Assembly: GCF_000243235.1 (NCBI RefSeq) | Contig: NZ_JH594606.1 | Coordinates: 415,666 to 479,665 of the forward strand | Direction of reading: 5' to 3' | Length of the DNA stretch: 64,000 nt | Origin: Gillisia limnaea DSM 15749 | GTDB lineage: Bacteria > Bacteroidota > Bacteroidia > Flavobacteriales > Flavobacteriaceae | Part shown: positions 36,629 through 45,857 of the stretch, piece by piece | Position numbering within the stretch: the stretch's first letter is position 1 | Layout: every line of letters begins with the position of its first letter | Translations under genes and position numbers: made by a program | The notes under the pieces: model-generated | Databases searched by the model: none | Told to the model about the DNA's origin: nothing | The model's input: the letters and a program-made list of their open reading frames with translations, nothing else

Positions 36629-37048
36629 TTATTTCTTTTTAGGCAACGCGATGGTTGTCAATTTTACCAGGGAGACCAGATTATCTTCAACATCTGTAAT
36701 TCGTATATTCCATAGCTGAGTGGTTCTTCCTTTGTGAATAAATGTTGCTTTTGCAAATACATATCCTTCAGAAATACTTTTTATATGATTGGCAGAAATT
36801 TCAATGCCGCGGATATAAAAATCTTCAGCATCCATAAAAATATGAGAAGCCACACTGCCAACACTTTCGGCCAATGCCACACTTGCACCCCCGTGCAGGA
36901 CTCCGTCCGGTTGGTGGACCCTGGACGTCACCGGCATCCTGGCGGTAACAAAATCGTCTCCTATATCTGTAAATTCTATATTCAGGGTTTCCATCAAAGT
37001 GTTTTTAGACATTTCATTACACTTTGCCAGAATTTCTTGTTTCTCCAT
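36629..37048 (-). CDS. Hotdog-fold thioesterase, probably DHNA-CoA thioesterase
   Basis: A 139-residue PaaI/YdiI-like hotdog thioesterase. The active-site segment QPDGVLHGGASVALAESVGS has the HGG loop and catalytic glutamate (about residue 63) of the DHNA-CoA hydrolase type. It is the first gene of the unit with menF and menD, which points to hydrolysis of DHNA-CoA in menaquinone synthesis. Related enzymes act on other aryl-CoA esters, so the assignment rests on context. Confidence 0.8.
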   Translation of the reverse strand: MEKQEILAKCNEMSKNTLMETLNIEFTDIGDDFVTARMPVTSRVHQPDGVLHGGASVALAESVGSVASHIFMDAEDFYIRGIEISANHIKSISEGYVFAKATFIHKGRTTQLWNIRITDVEDNLVSLVKLTTIALPKKK

Positions 37049-37449
37049 TCCTATTAAGATTGTTTTCTTTGTAAAAATACAAAACGCGGTCTGAAAAATG
37101 AACTTTTAACTGGAATCCCATTTTTTATATTAGGAAGAATAGCCGGATTCCTTGTTCCAATAAAATAAACATCAATTTTTAGGTAATTATGTATTATATT
37201 AGATCCCTGTACCCCTTAAATATATGCTTTCTGATGCCAGGAAGGTTCCCATCCCCTCCCCCAAAAACTCCTACTTGTCCTTTTGAGATTTATTTAATTA
37301 AAAAACACAATGACAAACGTACCTTTTTTGACCGACAATTTTTTCCTTAGATTTATTTCGGAAGTTTTCTCAAAGGATAGGAGCTTCAGGCATACCTCAG
37401 AATCCATTCTGGTTTTAATCCTTCCCTTGGACTTAAATAACTTTATAAG
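37049..37449. other. Divergent intergenic region
   Basis: About 400 bases between the men operon and the LytTR regulator. No gene recognised. It holds the promoters of both units; no clear TAnnTTTG pair was found. Confidence 0.4.
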
Positions 37450-38196
37450 ATGACTCAACCTATTCAAATATTAGTAGTTGAGGATGAAATGATCATCGCG
37501 GCCAATATTTCCATGCAGCTTACAGAAATGGGGTATGAAGTTTCAGGAATTATTCCCAGGGGGGAAGACGCCATAAGCCATATTAAAAACAACCTCCCGG
37601 ATATTGTGTTGATTGACATTCAACTTAAGGGAGAATTAGATGGAATAGAGACCGCCCAAAAGATGCAGGAATTCCATAATAATCTTGCCATTATCTACCT
37701 TACAGCAAATGCGGATGAGGCAAATTTTAACAGGGCTAAATTAACCCGTCCTTATGCTTTTATCTCCAAACCCTTTAAAAAATTAGATTTACAACGCAGT
37801 ATTGAGCTTACAATTCATCAATTAAAAAGTAATATCACTACCCCATCCAATGATTCTAAAAATGGGGCTTCCTCCTATATTTTAAAAGATTGCCTTTTTG
37901 TTAGACACCGTGAGACTATGGTAAAGTTAGATATTAAGGACATTCGGTATATTCAGGCAGAACGCAATTATTGCAGGATATTTTCAAATGAAAAGGAATA
38001 TTTGATAGTGACCACGCTTAAAGACATGGACGAAAAACTACCTCAAAAACATTTTTTAAGAATTCATAGATCTTACATTATCAATCTCTCCCAAATAGAC
38101 GAGATAGGCGGTACTCACGTAGTTATTTCCAGAAAAGCAATTCCTATGACTAAAGGAATGCGCACCGAGCTCTTAACAAGGCTACAGACCATCTAG
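37450..38196 (+). CDS. LytTR response regulator
   Basis: A 248-residue regulator. The receiver keeps the acidic pair (Glu11-Asp12), the phosphoacceptor Asp56 (VLIDIQLKG) and the lysine of AFISKPF. The C-terminal ~100 residues are a LytTR DNA-binding domain (DIRYIQAERNYCRIF, FLRIHRSYIINLSQI). It lies just upstream of a TPR/HisKA_2 kinase, the likely partner. A decayed copy of the same gene follows that kinase at 40596. Likely targets are the exported-protein genes downstream. Confidence 0.9.
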   Translation: MTQPIQILVVEDEMIIAANISMQLTEMGYEVSGIIPRGEDAISHIKNNLPDIVLIDIQLKGELDGIETAQKMQEFHNNLAIIYLTANADEANFNRAKLTRPYAFISKPFKKLDLQRSIELTIHQLKSNITTPSNDSKNGASSYILKDCLFVRHRETMVKLDIKDIRYIQAERNYCRIFSNEKEYLIVTTLKDMDEKLPQKHFLRIHRSYIINLSQIDEIGGTHVVISRKAIPMTKGMRTELLTRLQTI

Positions 38197-38345
38197 CTTA
38201 CCAAAAGGTACTTTGGGAACTTAATTAACCCCTTAGGACATTTTTAGGTTGCTTTCATCATAAGCTACTTGTTTTTAGATTTATACAGATTTACTTTTCT
38301 ATGAAATCAACTTAAAATCAGGAAATCATGAAAACCTGATTGCAA
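38170..38345 (+). repeat. Duplicated RR-3'-end/leader segment, copy A
   Basis: From the last codons of the LytTR gene this runs through ACTTTGGGAACTTAATT and CTACTTGTTTTTAGATTTAT to an ATGAAAACCTGA. The same order recurs at 40880-41045, where it leads into the intact gene at 41036. Here the reading frame stops after three codons. Confidence 0.75.
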
Positions 38346-38448
38346 ATAACAAAGGTTAAAACGATGTGTCTGCCGGAATAAAAAAGGAAGTCATTGGGTA
38401 GCCATATTACAAGCACCTTAATATCTATTATAATCTATCGCTTAGTGT

Positions 38449-40596
38449 ATGAAAGAACCTGTTAATATTTTACCGCCACCAGAATTAAGGGAATTTTTTA
38501 CCGGCTATGGCATTTTGGAAATTCCCAATGGAGTTGAAAATCCCTGCACATCCAAACCTATTGACTTAAATGGGACCAATATTCCTAGTCTTAATATAGG
38601 TAACATTATAATTGCCAAAAAAGAAGGTAAAGACCATTATAAGCATTCTTTCATGGCAACCGAACAGGTTTCCCAAACAGAATATTTCAGAAATGTTGGG
38701 CAAATAAGAATACTGCTCATCATTTTTCACCTGCTTTTTATGTTTTTTCACACTCACTCTGGTTTTTCACAGGATTCAAATGTGAAAGATTTGAATTCCA
38801 TTTTTGAATGGCTGGATATACATGAAAAAATACCTGCAGACTCCACTCAGCTAGGCGTGAATTCACATAAAGCTGTATTGCTGTCCAAAAAACTGAATAA
38901 CCAAAACGCCCTTGCTAAATCTTATTTACATCTGGCATATTATCACAAAGAATACTCAAAACTAGATTCTTCATTGGTTTACACCCTACAGGCAAAGGAT
39001 ATTTACAGCGCTTTAAAAAATGATTTAGACCTCGCCAAATCCTATCTAGCCTTAAAGGTAGTTTATACCCTCCAAACAGAGTATGGCCAGGCCACAGAAC
39101 AAGCTTATAAAGCTTTGGAGATTTTCCAAAAATTAAACAATCAAAAAGGAATTGCACAAAGCTACACACATATTTGTGGATTATTATATTACGAAAACGA
39201 ATATAGAACAGGAATCGATTTTTGCAACAAAGCCATTGAAATACTGGAAAATTTAGATTCAAAGGAAGATTTGGCATTGTCCTACCATAATAAAGCTTTT
39301 AACCAACTTTTTTCAGGAGATGATCTCAAAGATGCATTAGCAAATATTAATACAGCAATTAACCTTTACAATAGCATAGGTGAAAATGGTATTCCTTTAA
39401 TGGCATCCATAAACTGGCGTGGAAATATATACAAATATATGGGAGAGTATAAAGCCGCCATTGCCGATTACCAGGCGAATTTTGATAGATCAAGAGAAAT
39501 GGGTCTGCAACGATACCTCATCCCTTCTTTGGGTAATATTGGCCACGTGCTTTTAATGCAGGGAAAATATGAAGAAGCCCTCCCCTATAATTTAGAAGCC
39601 ATTGATATTATGATAAAAACAGGAAGAATAAGAAATCTTTGGGAAAACTATATGCACGTATCGTCAATTTATGAGTCCATGGGTGATTACAAAAATGCAT
39701 TGATATATAACAGGCTTTATGCAAGTGCATTTACAGAACTCAAAGAACGCGCCATCCAAAGTTTGGATGGTGAAATTCAGGCTAAATATGAAACCGGGCA
39801 AAAAAATGCCACCATCATCTTTCAAAATGAAAAAATAGCACAACAGCGCATAACACAAACTCTCTATATAATTCTCGTGGGTTTATTGGCATTTATTCTT
39901 TTTGGATTGTTCTATTATTACAATAAGCGCCAAAAGCGAAACAAAGAATTACTCGCATTAAATAACCAGTTAGATATCAAAAACAAGCAAAATGAATTGC
40001 TCCTTAAAGAAATTCACCACCGCGTAAAAAATAATTTAGAATTGGTTAAAAGTTTGATTTCGCTACAATCAGCCCAATTGGAAGATTCCGCAACCAAAGA
40101 TGTGATGATAGCCAGTCAAAACAGGGTACAATCCATGGCCATCATACATCAAAAATTATATCAGGGAGAAAATCCGGGAAGCATAGAAATGAAGGATTAT
40201 TTCCTAAATCTGGGCGAAGGCATCTTAGACACCTTTAATGCAGAAGATAAAGTGAAAATTGAATGCGTCATGGACAGCCTGGAGCTGGATGTGGACACGG
40301 CAGTGCCCATTGGTTTGATAGTTAATGAACTACTTACAAACGCCTTAAAATATGCGTTTCCTGAAGACAGAGATGGAACCATTCAAATAAGTTTATTCCA
40401 ATCAACACCGGAGACCTTATCCTTAACAGTGGCTGATAACGGTGTGGGTAAAATTATTGGGTTATCACCCCGGGGAACCGGTTTTGGCTCGAAATTAATA
40501 GATTTATTGACACAACAACTCAATGGCAGCATGATGGAAAATACTGAAAATGGCACTTTGGTAGAGTTTCAATTTAAAATCAAGAATGCAGCCTGA
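38449..40596 (+). CDS. TPR-containing HisKA_2 sensor histidine kinase
   Basis: A 715-residue membrane sensor. A hydrophobic signal or membrane segment lies at ~86-104, then six to seven TPR-like repeats (~120-450), a membrane helix (~475-495, LYIILVGLLAFILFGLF), the HisKA_2 helix LKEIHHRVKNNLELV (His523) and the HATPase domain (VNELLTNALKYAF, DNGVG). The first ~68 residues (MKEPVNILPP...) are unusual for the family; an ATG at 38653 would remove them. Paralog of the kinase at 51421. Probable partner of the LytTR regulator. Confidence 0.88.
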   Translation: MKEPVNILPPPELREFFTGYGILEIPNGVENPCTSKPIDLNGTNIPSLNIGNIIIAKKEGKDHYKHSFMATEQVSQTEYFRNVGQIRILLIIFHLLFMFFHTHSGFSQDSNVKDLNSIFEWLDIHEKIPADSTQLGVNSHKAVLLSKKLNNQNALAKSYLHLAYYHKEYSKLDSSLVYTLQAKDIYSALKNDLDLAKSYLALKVVYTLQTEYGQATEQAYKALEIFQKLNNQKGIAQSYTHICGLLYYENEYRTGIDFCNKAIEILENLDSKEDLALSYHNKAFNQLFSGDDLKDALANINTAINLYNSIGENGIPLMASINWRGNIYKYMGEYKAAIADYQANFDRSREMGLQRYLIPSLGNIGHVLLMQGKYEEALPYNLEAIDIMIKTGRIRNLWENYMHVSSIYESMGDYKNALIYNRLYASAFTELKERAIQSLDGEIQAKYETGQKNATIIFQNEKIAQQRITQTLYIILVGLLAFILFGLFYYYNKRQKRNKELLALNNQLDIKNKQNELLLKEIHHRVKNNLELVKSLISLQSAQLEDSATKDVMIASQNRVQSMAIIHQKLYQGENPGSIEMKDYFLNLGEGILDTFNAEDKVKIECVMDSLELDVDTAVPIGLIVNELLTNALKYAFPEDRDGTIQISLFQSTPETLSLTVADNGVGKIIGLSPRGTGFGSKLIDLLTQQLNGSMMENTENGTLVEFQFKIKNAA

Positions 40597-40905
40597 TGGA
40601 GAATCGTGCAAAAATATTGATTGCGGAAGACGAAATGCTATCATACAAAATATGGTCAGGAAGTTCTGGAACCAGTTAAACGAAAAAACTAAAACACAAT
40701 TTTAGTTGATGGTTAAGGTATAAAATAATCCTATATTAGTGCCGGTTCTCTTTTTCCAACAGCCAGGATAATTTGGCGAATTTTAACAGGGCTAAATTAC
40801 CCCATCCCCGTGCCTTTGTCTCCAAACCCTTTAAAAAAATTAGATTTACAATGTGGTATTGGGCTTGAGCTAAGAACTCTTAATAAGGCTACAGACCATT
40901 TAGCT
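40596..40905 (+). pseudogene. Decayed LytTR response regulator copy
   Basis: The ATG overlaps the kinase stop by one base (TGATG) and opens MENRAKILIAEDEML, the start of a receiver. After a breakdown, 40777-40860 matches the intact regulator (AATTTTAACAGGGCTAAATT..., then CTCCAAACCCTTTAAAAAA), and after an internal deletion of most of the LytTR domain the 3' end reappears (CTCTTAATAAGGCTACAGACC). Stops and indels rule out function. It was probably a regulator co-translated with the kinase. Confidence 0.85.
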
Positions 40906-41045
40906 AAGCAAAAATGCGCTTTGGGAACTTAATTGCCCTCTTAGGACATTCTCAGGCAGGCTTCATCCTAAACTACTTGTTTTCAGGTTTATACACACTT
41001 ACCTTGTTGTTAAATCAACTAAAAACCAAAGAATTATGAAAACAG
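40880..41045 (+). repeat. Duplicated leader segment, copy B (promoter region of 41036)
   Basis: Homologous to 38170-38345 by eye with about three quarters identity, including TTTGGGAACTTAATT, CTTAGGACATT and ACTACTTGTTTTCAGGTTTATACA. The conserved TTG then TA-rich box (TACCTTG) is a candidate promoter for the gene at 41036. Confidence 0.7.
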
Positions 41046-41806
41046 TAAATCTTATTGCTTTGCTCTCTATAGCAATGCTTTCGCAAACAAATGTACTCCT
41101 TGCCCAAAATGCCAATACAACGCAGGCATATTGGATCCATGAAGATCAGGTAAAACCTTCTATGGTCATGGAATATGAAGAGGTAAGTAAAGACTTTATT
41201 GCAGCATGCAAGGAACATGATCTTAAAGATGCGGACTGGTCTACCGCAAGTATCGACGACGGTACCTATTTAAGCATTTCGCCCATCACAAACATGGCCG
41301 ATTTCGATAAGAATCCCCTGGCGCCTTTAGCCGAAAAAATGGGTGAAGAAAAATTCCGCTCCCTTTTTACCCGGTTTGACAAATGCTATGATGTTCACAG
41401 GAACTATGTAGTTCATTTGATCAATGACATGTCTTATATGCCCAACGGGATTACCCCCAATACCCCCGGAGAGGATTATAGAAAATGGCATTACCTATAT
41501 GTTACCCCAGAAAATGTTGCAAACCTTCGAGATAAGATAAAGGATATAAAAGCCCTATATGAGAAAAAAGGAGCCAAAGAATACTTTAGGGTCTATCGCA
41601 GTGGCTTTGGTACCCCTGGGGATTACTTCCTTGTGGTAATTTCAGCAAAGGATGCGCAATCGTACGCTAAAACTTCCGCGGAAACTGATGTGCTTATGGG
41701 AGAAGAAGGCGAGAAATTATTCGATGAAATGATGAAATATGTTCATAAATATGAACCTAAAACTGGACGTATGCGTCCCGATCTGGGTTATGTGGCAAAA
41801 CTATAA
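41036..41806 (+). CDS. Secreted two-domain alpha/beta-barrel-like protein (unknown)
   Basis: A 256-residue exported protein (signal peptide to about residue 24, ...TNVLLAQ). The mature protein seems built of two halves, each with strand-helix-strand patterns and Tyr/Trp-rich strands (TQAYWIHEDQVKPSMVMEY; then RKWHYLYVTPENVANLRDKI), resembling dimeric alpha/beta-barrel (NIPSNAP/ABM-like) folds. No catalytic motif is evident. Two more exported proteins of similar length and layout follow at 44038 and 44964. First intact gene of the island after the regulators. Confidence 0.65.
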   Translation: MKTVNLIALLSIAMLSQTNVLLAQNANTTQAYWIHEDQVKPSMVMEYEEVSKDFIAACKEHDLKDADWSTASIDDGTYLSISPITNMADFDKNPLAPLAEKMGEEKFRSLFTRFDKCYDVHRNYVVHLINDMSYMPNGITPNTPGEDYRKWHYLYVTPENVANLRDKIKDIKALYEKKGAKEYFRVYRSGFGTPGDYFLVVISAKDAQSYAKTSAETDVLMGEEGEKLFDEMMKYVHKYEPKTGRMRPDLGYVAKL

Positions 41807-41927
41807 CACATCAAAAAATAACAGGTGAAACATCCATTAGAAAAATTTTCTCACACAGAAGAATGATCATATGGATGTTACTACCGATAGCTATAGGGAG
41901 TCCACTCAAACACAATACTATAAACAG

Positions 41928-42344
41928 ATGAAAACCTTACAGATATATTTATTTCTTATAGTGCCTGTTTTGTCTACTTCAAACAATCTACAGGGACAAA
42001 ACAATAACAACCAGGAAATAATAAAAAACATATATGATGTCGTACAAAACCATAGTAAAACATCCAATGATCTGGCAGCTTTAACCCCTGGGATAAAATG
42101 GGATGAAGTAATAAACCCTAAGGAAATGAATGACAGGGACAATATTACATTCCCTGCGGTTATGCAAAACCAATGGGGACATGTTTTATTTAACAAGATT
42201 ATTTTTCAGGAAGTTGAACAGGATAAGGTTTTAGTCACCGGAACAGTAAATGGGCGCCAACCATCAGAATGTGAATTTGTCTCAACCCGCTTTAAACATT
42301 ACTGGACCATTAAGGATGGGCAGGTAATAAAATTTTTAGAATAA
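41928..42344 (+). CDS. Secreted NTF2/SnoaL-like protein
   Basis: A 138-residue exported protein; ATG at 41928 is used because it begins the signal peptide MKTLQIYLFLIVPVLSTSNNLQG. The remainder looks like a divergent NTF2/SnoaL cone fold, most clearly at the end (VLVTGTVNGR..., then FKHYWTIKDGQVIKFLE). Function unknown. Followed 18 bases later by another NTF2-like gene. Confidence 0.6.
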   Translation: MKTLQIYLFLIVPVLSTSNNLQGQNNNNQEIIKNIYDVVQNHSKTSNDLAALTPGIKWDEVINPKEMNDRDNITFPAVMQNQWGHVLFNKIIFQEVEQDKVLVTGTVNGRQPSECEFVSTRFKHYWTIKDGQVIKFLE

Positions 42345-42362
42345 TCATTTAAAATAAAAATC

Positions 42363-42890
42363 ATGAAAAAACTAATATTATTAGGACTTGCAATACTACT
42401 CTTTACAGCCTGTGGTAAGAAAGATACACGCTACACGCAACAATCACCGGAGATAGACAGCTATAAAAAAGTTATTGAATCCTATGAAAAACAGGATTGG
42501 GAAGCTATGGCTAAATATTATGCAGATACAGCAAAAATCATGAACAATGTAATGGAGAAAGATGCCCAAACCTTTGCACAATTAATCGCCCAGAACAAGG
42601 AAGATGCAGCTTTGTTTTCCAGTTGGGATTTTGTAGATGCCGAATCTGAATATGAAATGGTTGTGACCGATGATGGGGAAACCTGGGTAAACTTTTGGGG
42701 CCTTTGGCAAGCCACTTTAAAAGCAAACAATCAATTGTACGAAATACCTGCACATATTACCGCGCGGTTTGTGGATGGTAAAATTGTAAGGGAAAACGGT
42801 TATTGGGATATATCAAAAATTGTATCCGATATACAAACCCTTGAGAATGCAGAAAAAAGCCAGTTGGAAGATGATTCAGTAAAAGAATAA
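42363..42890 (+). CDS. NTF2/SnoaL-like lipoprotein
   Basis: A 175-residue lipoprotein (signal MKKLILLGLAILLFTAC). Residues ~30-150 follow the NTF2/SnoaL pattern: an opening helix pair (SYKKVIESYEKQDWEAMAKYYADTAKI), then four strands with WVNFWGLWQATLK and HITARFVDGKIVRENGYWD. Closely spaced with the preceding gene. Such domains can be enzymes or ligand binders; no active-site residue can be assigned. Confidence 0.7.
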   Translation: MKKLILLGLAILLFTACGKKDTRYTQQSPEIDSYKKVIESYEKQDWEAMAKYYADTAKIMNNVMEKDAQTFAQLIAQNKEDAALFSSWDFVDAESEYEMVVTDDGETWVNFWGLWQATLKANNQLYEIPAHITARFVDGKIVRENGYWDISKIVSDIQTLENAEKSQLEDDSVKE

Positions 42891-42966
42891 AACCTTCAGG
42901 AAAACAGTAATTATTAATTAAGCCTAACAGGTTTTAAGAACCTGCAAGGCTATTCAAACCAGGATT

Positions 42967-43905
42967 ATGAAAACAGCAGGAATTATAGGTGGCTCAGGAT
43001 TTATAGGAAGCTATATAACCCGAAAATTTTTGGCAGAAGGATACAGGGTAAAAGTCTCGGTTACCGATATAAGCAAAAGTGAAAAGTACCAGCATCTTTT
43101 CGATTTCAAAAATTCTGACAATCTCAATATTCGCGGATTAAAACTAGAGGATATAGATACCTTACAGGATTTTATAAAGGATTGTGAAATTGTGGTACAC
43201 AGCGGTACTCCCTTTCAACTGGATGTTAAAGATCCAAAAAAAGAACTTTTAGATCCTACTATAAAAGGAACTGAAAATTTTCTTGAAGCTATAAGTCAGG
43301 CGCCAAATGTTGAAAAAGTGGTTTTCATAGCATCTGTAGCGGCCTGGAATACAGAATTCCCTATGCCGGCAGGCAGTAAAAGTTTTACAGATACATTCGA
43401 CGAACACGACACGAGATTCACTAGCGAACAGAGTCATCCCTATTGCCAGGCAAAATTTATTGCCAATCAAACGGTTGAGCAGTTTATAAAATCCCATCCC
43501 AATCTTAGGTATGAAATAACGACTGTGTCGCCCGTTTCGGTTATGGGAAAATCGTTATCATCCCGGGAAGACTCAACTTCCACCGGCATTCAATTTCTCA
43601 TCAAAAACAAGATTGCCCCAGATGATTTTATAAAATCGCTCTATGACAATGATGTACCCTTTGCGCTAGTTGATGTAGCCGACGTAGCAAACGCCACTTA
43701 CAAAGCAGCAACCACCAAAGGCTTACACGGTAAAGATTACCTCTTAACCAGTGAAACCTATAAAGTCTCTGATATTCACGAGATGCTCAACCATAGGGAA
43801 CCCAAAGAAAAAGGGCAGGTCATTTATATAAATAAGCTGGCAAAAACCGATTTAGAGATGCAATTCAGGCCGGTAAAGAAAACTTTGAACAGTTATTCAA
43901 CCTAA
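42967..43905 (+). CDS. NAD(P)-dependent epimerase/dehydratase-like (extended SDR)
   Basis: A 312-residue cytoplasmic enzyme of the extended or atypical SDR class. The N-terminal GGSGFIGSYI binds NAD(P); a Ser/Thr-rich VFIASVAAW strand and YCQAK (Tyr-x3-Lys, about residues 160-164) form the active site. Nearest types are dihydroflavonol-reductase-like or aldehyde-reductase-like SDRs. It is unusual as a cytoplasmic enzyme among exported neighbours. Substrate unknown. Confidence 0.82.
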   Translation: MKTAGIIGGSGFIGSYITRKFLAEGYRVKVSVTDISKSEKYQHLFDFKNSDNLNIRGLKLEDIDTLQDFIKDCEIVVHSGTPFQLDVKDPKKELLDPTIKGTENFLEAISQAPNVEKVVFIASVAAWNTEFPMPAGSKSFTDTFDEHDTRFTSEQSHPYCQAKFIANQTVEQFIKSHPNLRYEITTVSPVSVMGKSLSSREDSTSTGIQFLIKNKIAPDDFIKSLYDNDVPFALVDVADVANATYKAATTKGLHGKDYLLTSETYKVSDIHEMLNHREPKEKGQVIYINKLAKTDLEMQFRPVKKTLNSYST

Positions 43906-44037
43906 CAACAGGCAAAATGAAAGCATCAAAATCCATTATTCCTATCCAATTGCTTTTTGATTTGAAATTCGCCGCTTCAATTTCCAATGACGCTATTAAA
44001 AAATACTGAAAAACCACATTAATTTAAAATCTATATC

Positions 44038-44820
44038 ATGAAAAAATTACTAATTCTTATCGCACTACTATTGTTGAGCAACCAAGGTTTCGCACAGGAC
44101 AAACTTTATTTAATATTCGAGTTTATGAAAGTGGACAATGAGCAGGAAGCAGCTTATATGGAAACGGAAGCATTTTGGGAGAAAATTCAGGAACAACGGG
44201 TTAAAAATGGTGATATTTTGGGATGGGACCTTTGGAGTTTGCAACCCGGAGGAGAGGATCAGGGATATCAATACCTAACGGTAAACCTTTATAACGATCC
44301 TCTCAAAATGATGAGCAACGCAGGGAATTTTGAGACGGCTCTAAAAACGGCTTATCCCAACATGTCTGAAGATGATCTCAATAAAAAATTTGAAAATACC
44401 GCAAAATCGAGGGGCCTGGCAAAACGCGTATATCTTGAGCAAATAGCCACTACAAAAGGCAACTTTGATATGCCTTTGGGCACAGTTGCAGGAATAAATT
44501 TAATGAAAGTATCTAATGGAGATTATGAGAAATACGAAAAATTTGAAACAGAAATTTTCCAGCCTATGCATCAAAAAGAGGTTGATGCGGGAATCAGGGG
44601 AAATTGGGGTTTGCTGCGGTATATGTTGCCGGTTGGAAGTGATGTTTACGCCTCCCATATAACAGTAGACATGTACAAGGATTACAATCAATTATTTAAT
44701 GTAGGAGCCACAGATGGACCAGCAATGTCTGAAGATCAAATTCAAAAAATTCAGGGAGGTTTAGCAACGAGGGATCTGAAATATAAATATATGGCTACAC
44801 TTATAAGAAAGGTGCGATAA
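44038..44820 (+). CDS. Secreted two-domain alpha/beta-barrel-like protein (unknown)
   Basis: A 260-residue exported protein (signal MKKLLILIALLLLSNQGFAQ). Two halves are visible: LYLIFEFMKVDNEQEAAYME to NLYNDPLKMM, and PLGTVAGINLMKVSNGDYEK to TVDMYKDYNQLF. Each opens with a strand and a helix carrying acidic and aromatic residues, as in NIPSNAP/ABM-like folds. No named family assigned. Its layout parallels the proteins at 41036 and 44964. Confidence 0.62.
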   Translation: MKKLLILIALLLLSNQGFAQDKLYLIFEFMKVDNEQEAAYMETEAFWEKIQEQRVKNGDILGWDLWSLQPGGEDQGYQYLTVNLYNDPLKMMSNAGNFETALKTAYPNMSEDDLNKKFENTAKSRGLAKRVYLEQIATTKGNFDMPLGTVAGINLMKVSNGDYEKYEKFETEIFQPMHQKEVDAGIRGNWGLLRYMLPVGSDVYASHITVDMYKDYNQLFNVGATDGPAMSEDQIQKIQGGLATRDLKYKYMATLIRKVR

Positions 44821-44963
44821 AAATTAAAATTATTACAAAGCTAATTTCTAAAATTCGAAAATCAAGAAATTACCAGAGATAAATTACCATTAACTCTCCT
44901 GTAAATTAAGTGCATAAATTTTAACCAGTCATTCGCTTCCAGCGAAGACAAAAACTAAACATT

Positions 44964-45734
44964 ATGAGAAAAATAATCTTTACGATGCTTTTATTGCCGT
45001 TTTTGGCACTATCGCAAAACAGTACCGAATACGGAGTATTCGAAAATGCACTATTAACGCCTAACCCAACTCAAATTAGCCAATTTGAAAAAGGAATTAC
45101 TGCACATAACAAAAAATTTCACGGTGATGGCCCTTACGGGGCACGTGTTTATTGGATTTCCAACGGGCCAAACACAGGTAATTATGTATGGTCCATGGGA
45201 CCTTTTCCGTGGAGCTCTTTAGATAACAGACCCGCCCAAGAAGAAGGTCATGATGCTGATTGGAATAATAATGTAGCTCCATACATGACAGCCGAAAGTG
45301 GCACCCAGAGCTATTGGCGTGGACACAATGAACTCTCAAGGTTCCCAAAAGACTTCACCATTAAGAATTTGTTGGTAGATTATTACGACGTCAAACGATT
45401 CAAAATGGATGATGCCAAGAAATTAGTCGAAAAAGTAAATAAAGTATATGCCGAAAAAAGTCAGGAGGACACGTATGGCATTTACACCAACGAATTTGGA
45501 AGCACCAAAGAAGGTCGCGATTTAGCAGTTATTTCATTTTTTGATAAATCAGGTTGGTTAAGTCGGGACAATGACTTTGCCACAAAATATGAAAGTTTAT
45601 ATGGTAAAGGCAGTTGGGAACAATTCGGAAAAGATTGGTTTGCCGTGACCGACGGCGGTGAAAGTGAACTTTGGATTTTCCGTCCAGATTTGAGTGGCAT
45701 CAGTGGCGATGTAAAAGTTGCCGAAAGGGAATAA
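44964..45734 (+). CDS. Secreted two-domain alpha/beta-barrel-like protein (unknown)
   Basis: A 256-residue exported protein (signal MRKIIFTMLLLPFLALSQ). First half: FEKGITAHNKKFHGDGPYGA and a Trp-rich block (NYVWSMGPFPWSSLDNRP, DADWNNNVAPY). Second half: NLLVDYYDVKRFKMDDAKKL to DLAVISFFDKSGWL. No catalytic motif recognised. Ends in an intrinsic terminator, so it closes the first transcription unit of the island. Confidence 0.62.
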   Translation: MRKIIFTMLLLPFLALSQNSTEYGVFENALLTPNPTQISQFEKGITAHNKKFHGDGPYGARVYWISNGPNTGNYVWSMGPFPWSSLDNRPAQEEGHDADWNNNVAPYMTAESGTQSYWRGHNELSRFPKDFTIKNLLVDYYDVKRFKMDDAKKLVEKVNKVYAEKSQEDTYGIYTNEFGSTKEGRDLAVISFFDKSGWLSRDNDFATKYESLYGKGSWEQFGKDWFAVTDGGESELWIFRPDLSGISGDVKVAERE

Positions 45735-45746
45735 AACAAATAAGAT

Positions 45747-45783
45747 AAATGTACGGTTTGGCAAAGCTGTTCCGTACATTTTC
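45747..45783 (+). terminator. Intrinsic terminator inside the island
   Basis: AAATGTACGG and CCGTACATTT form a 10-bp stem around a 15-base loop, followed by a short T run, 13 bases after the stop at 45734. Confidence 0.75.
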
Positions 45784-45857
45784 TAATAATGGAAGTTTTA
45801 AGAATTCAAAAACAATTCTGATGCAACTAAAAATCTTTAAAATCACACCAGTTTCTT

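Noticed and set aside
41871..41927. Upstream extension of the NTF2-like gene
   Set aside because: It would put 19 polar residues before a clean signal peptide that begins at 41928.
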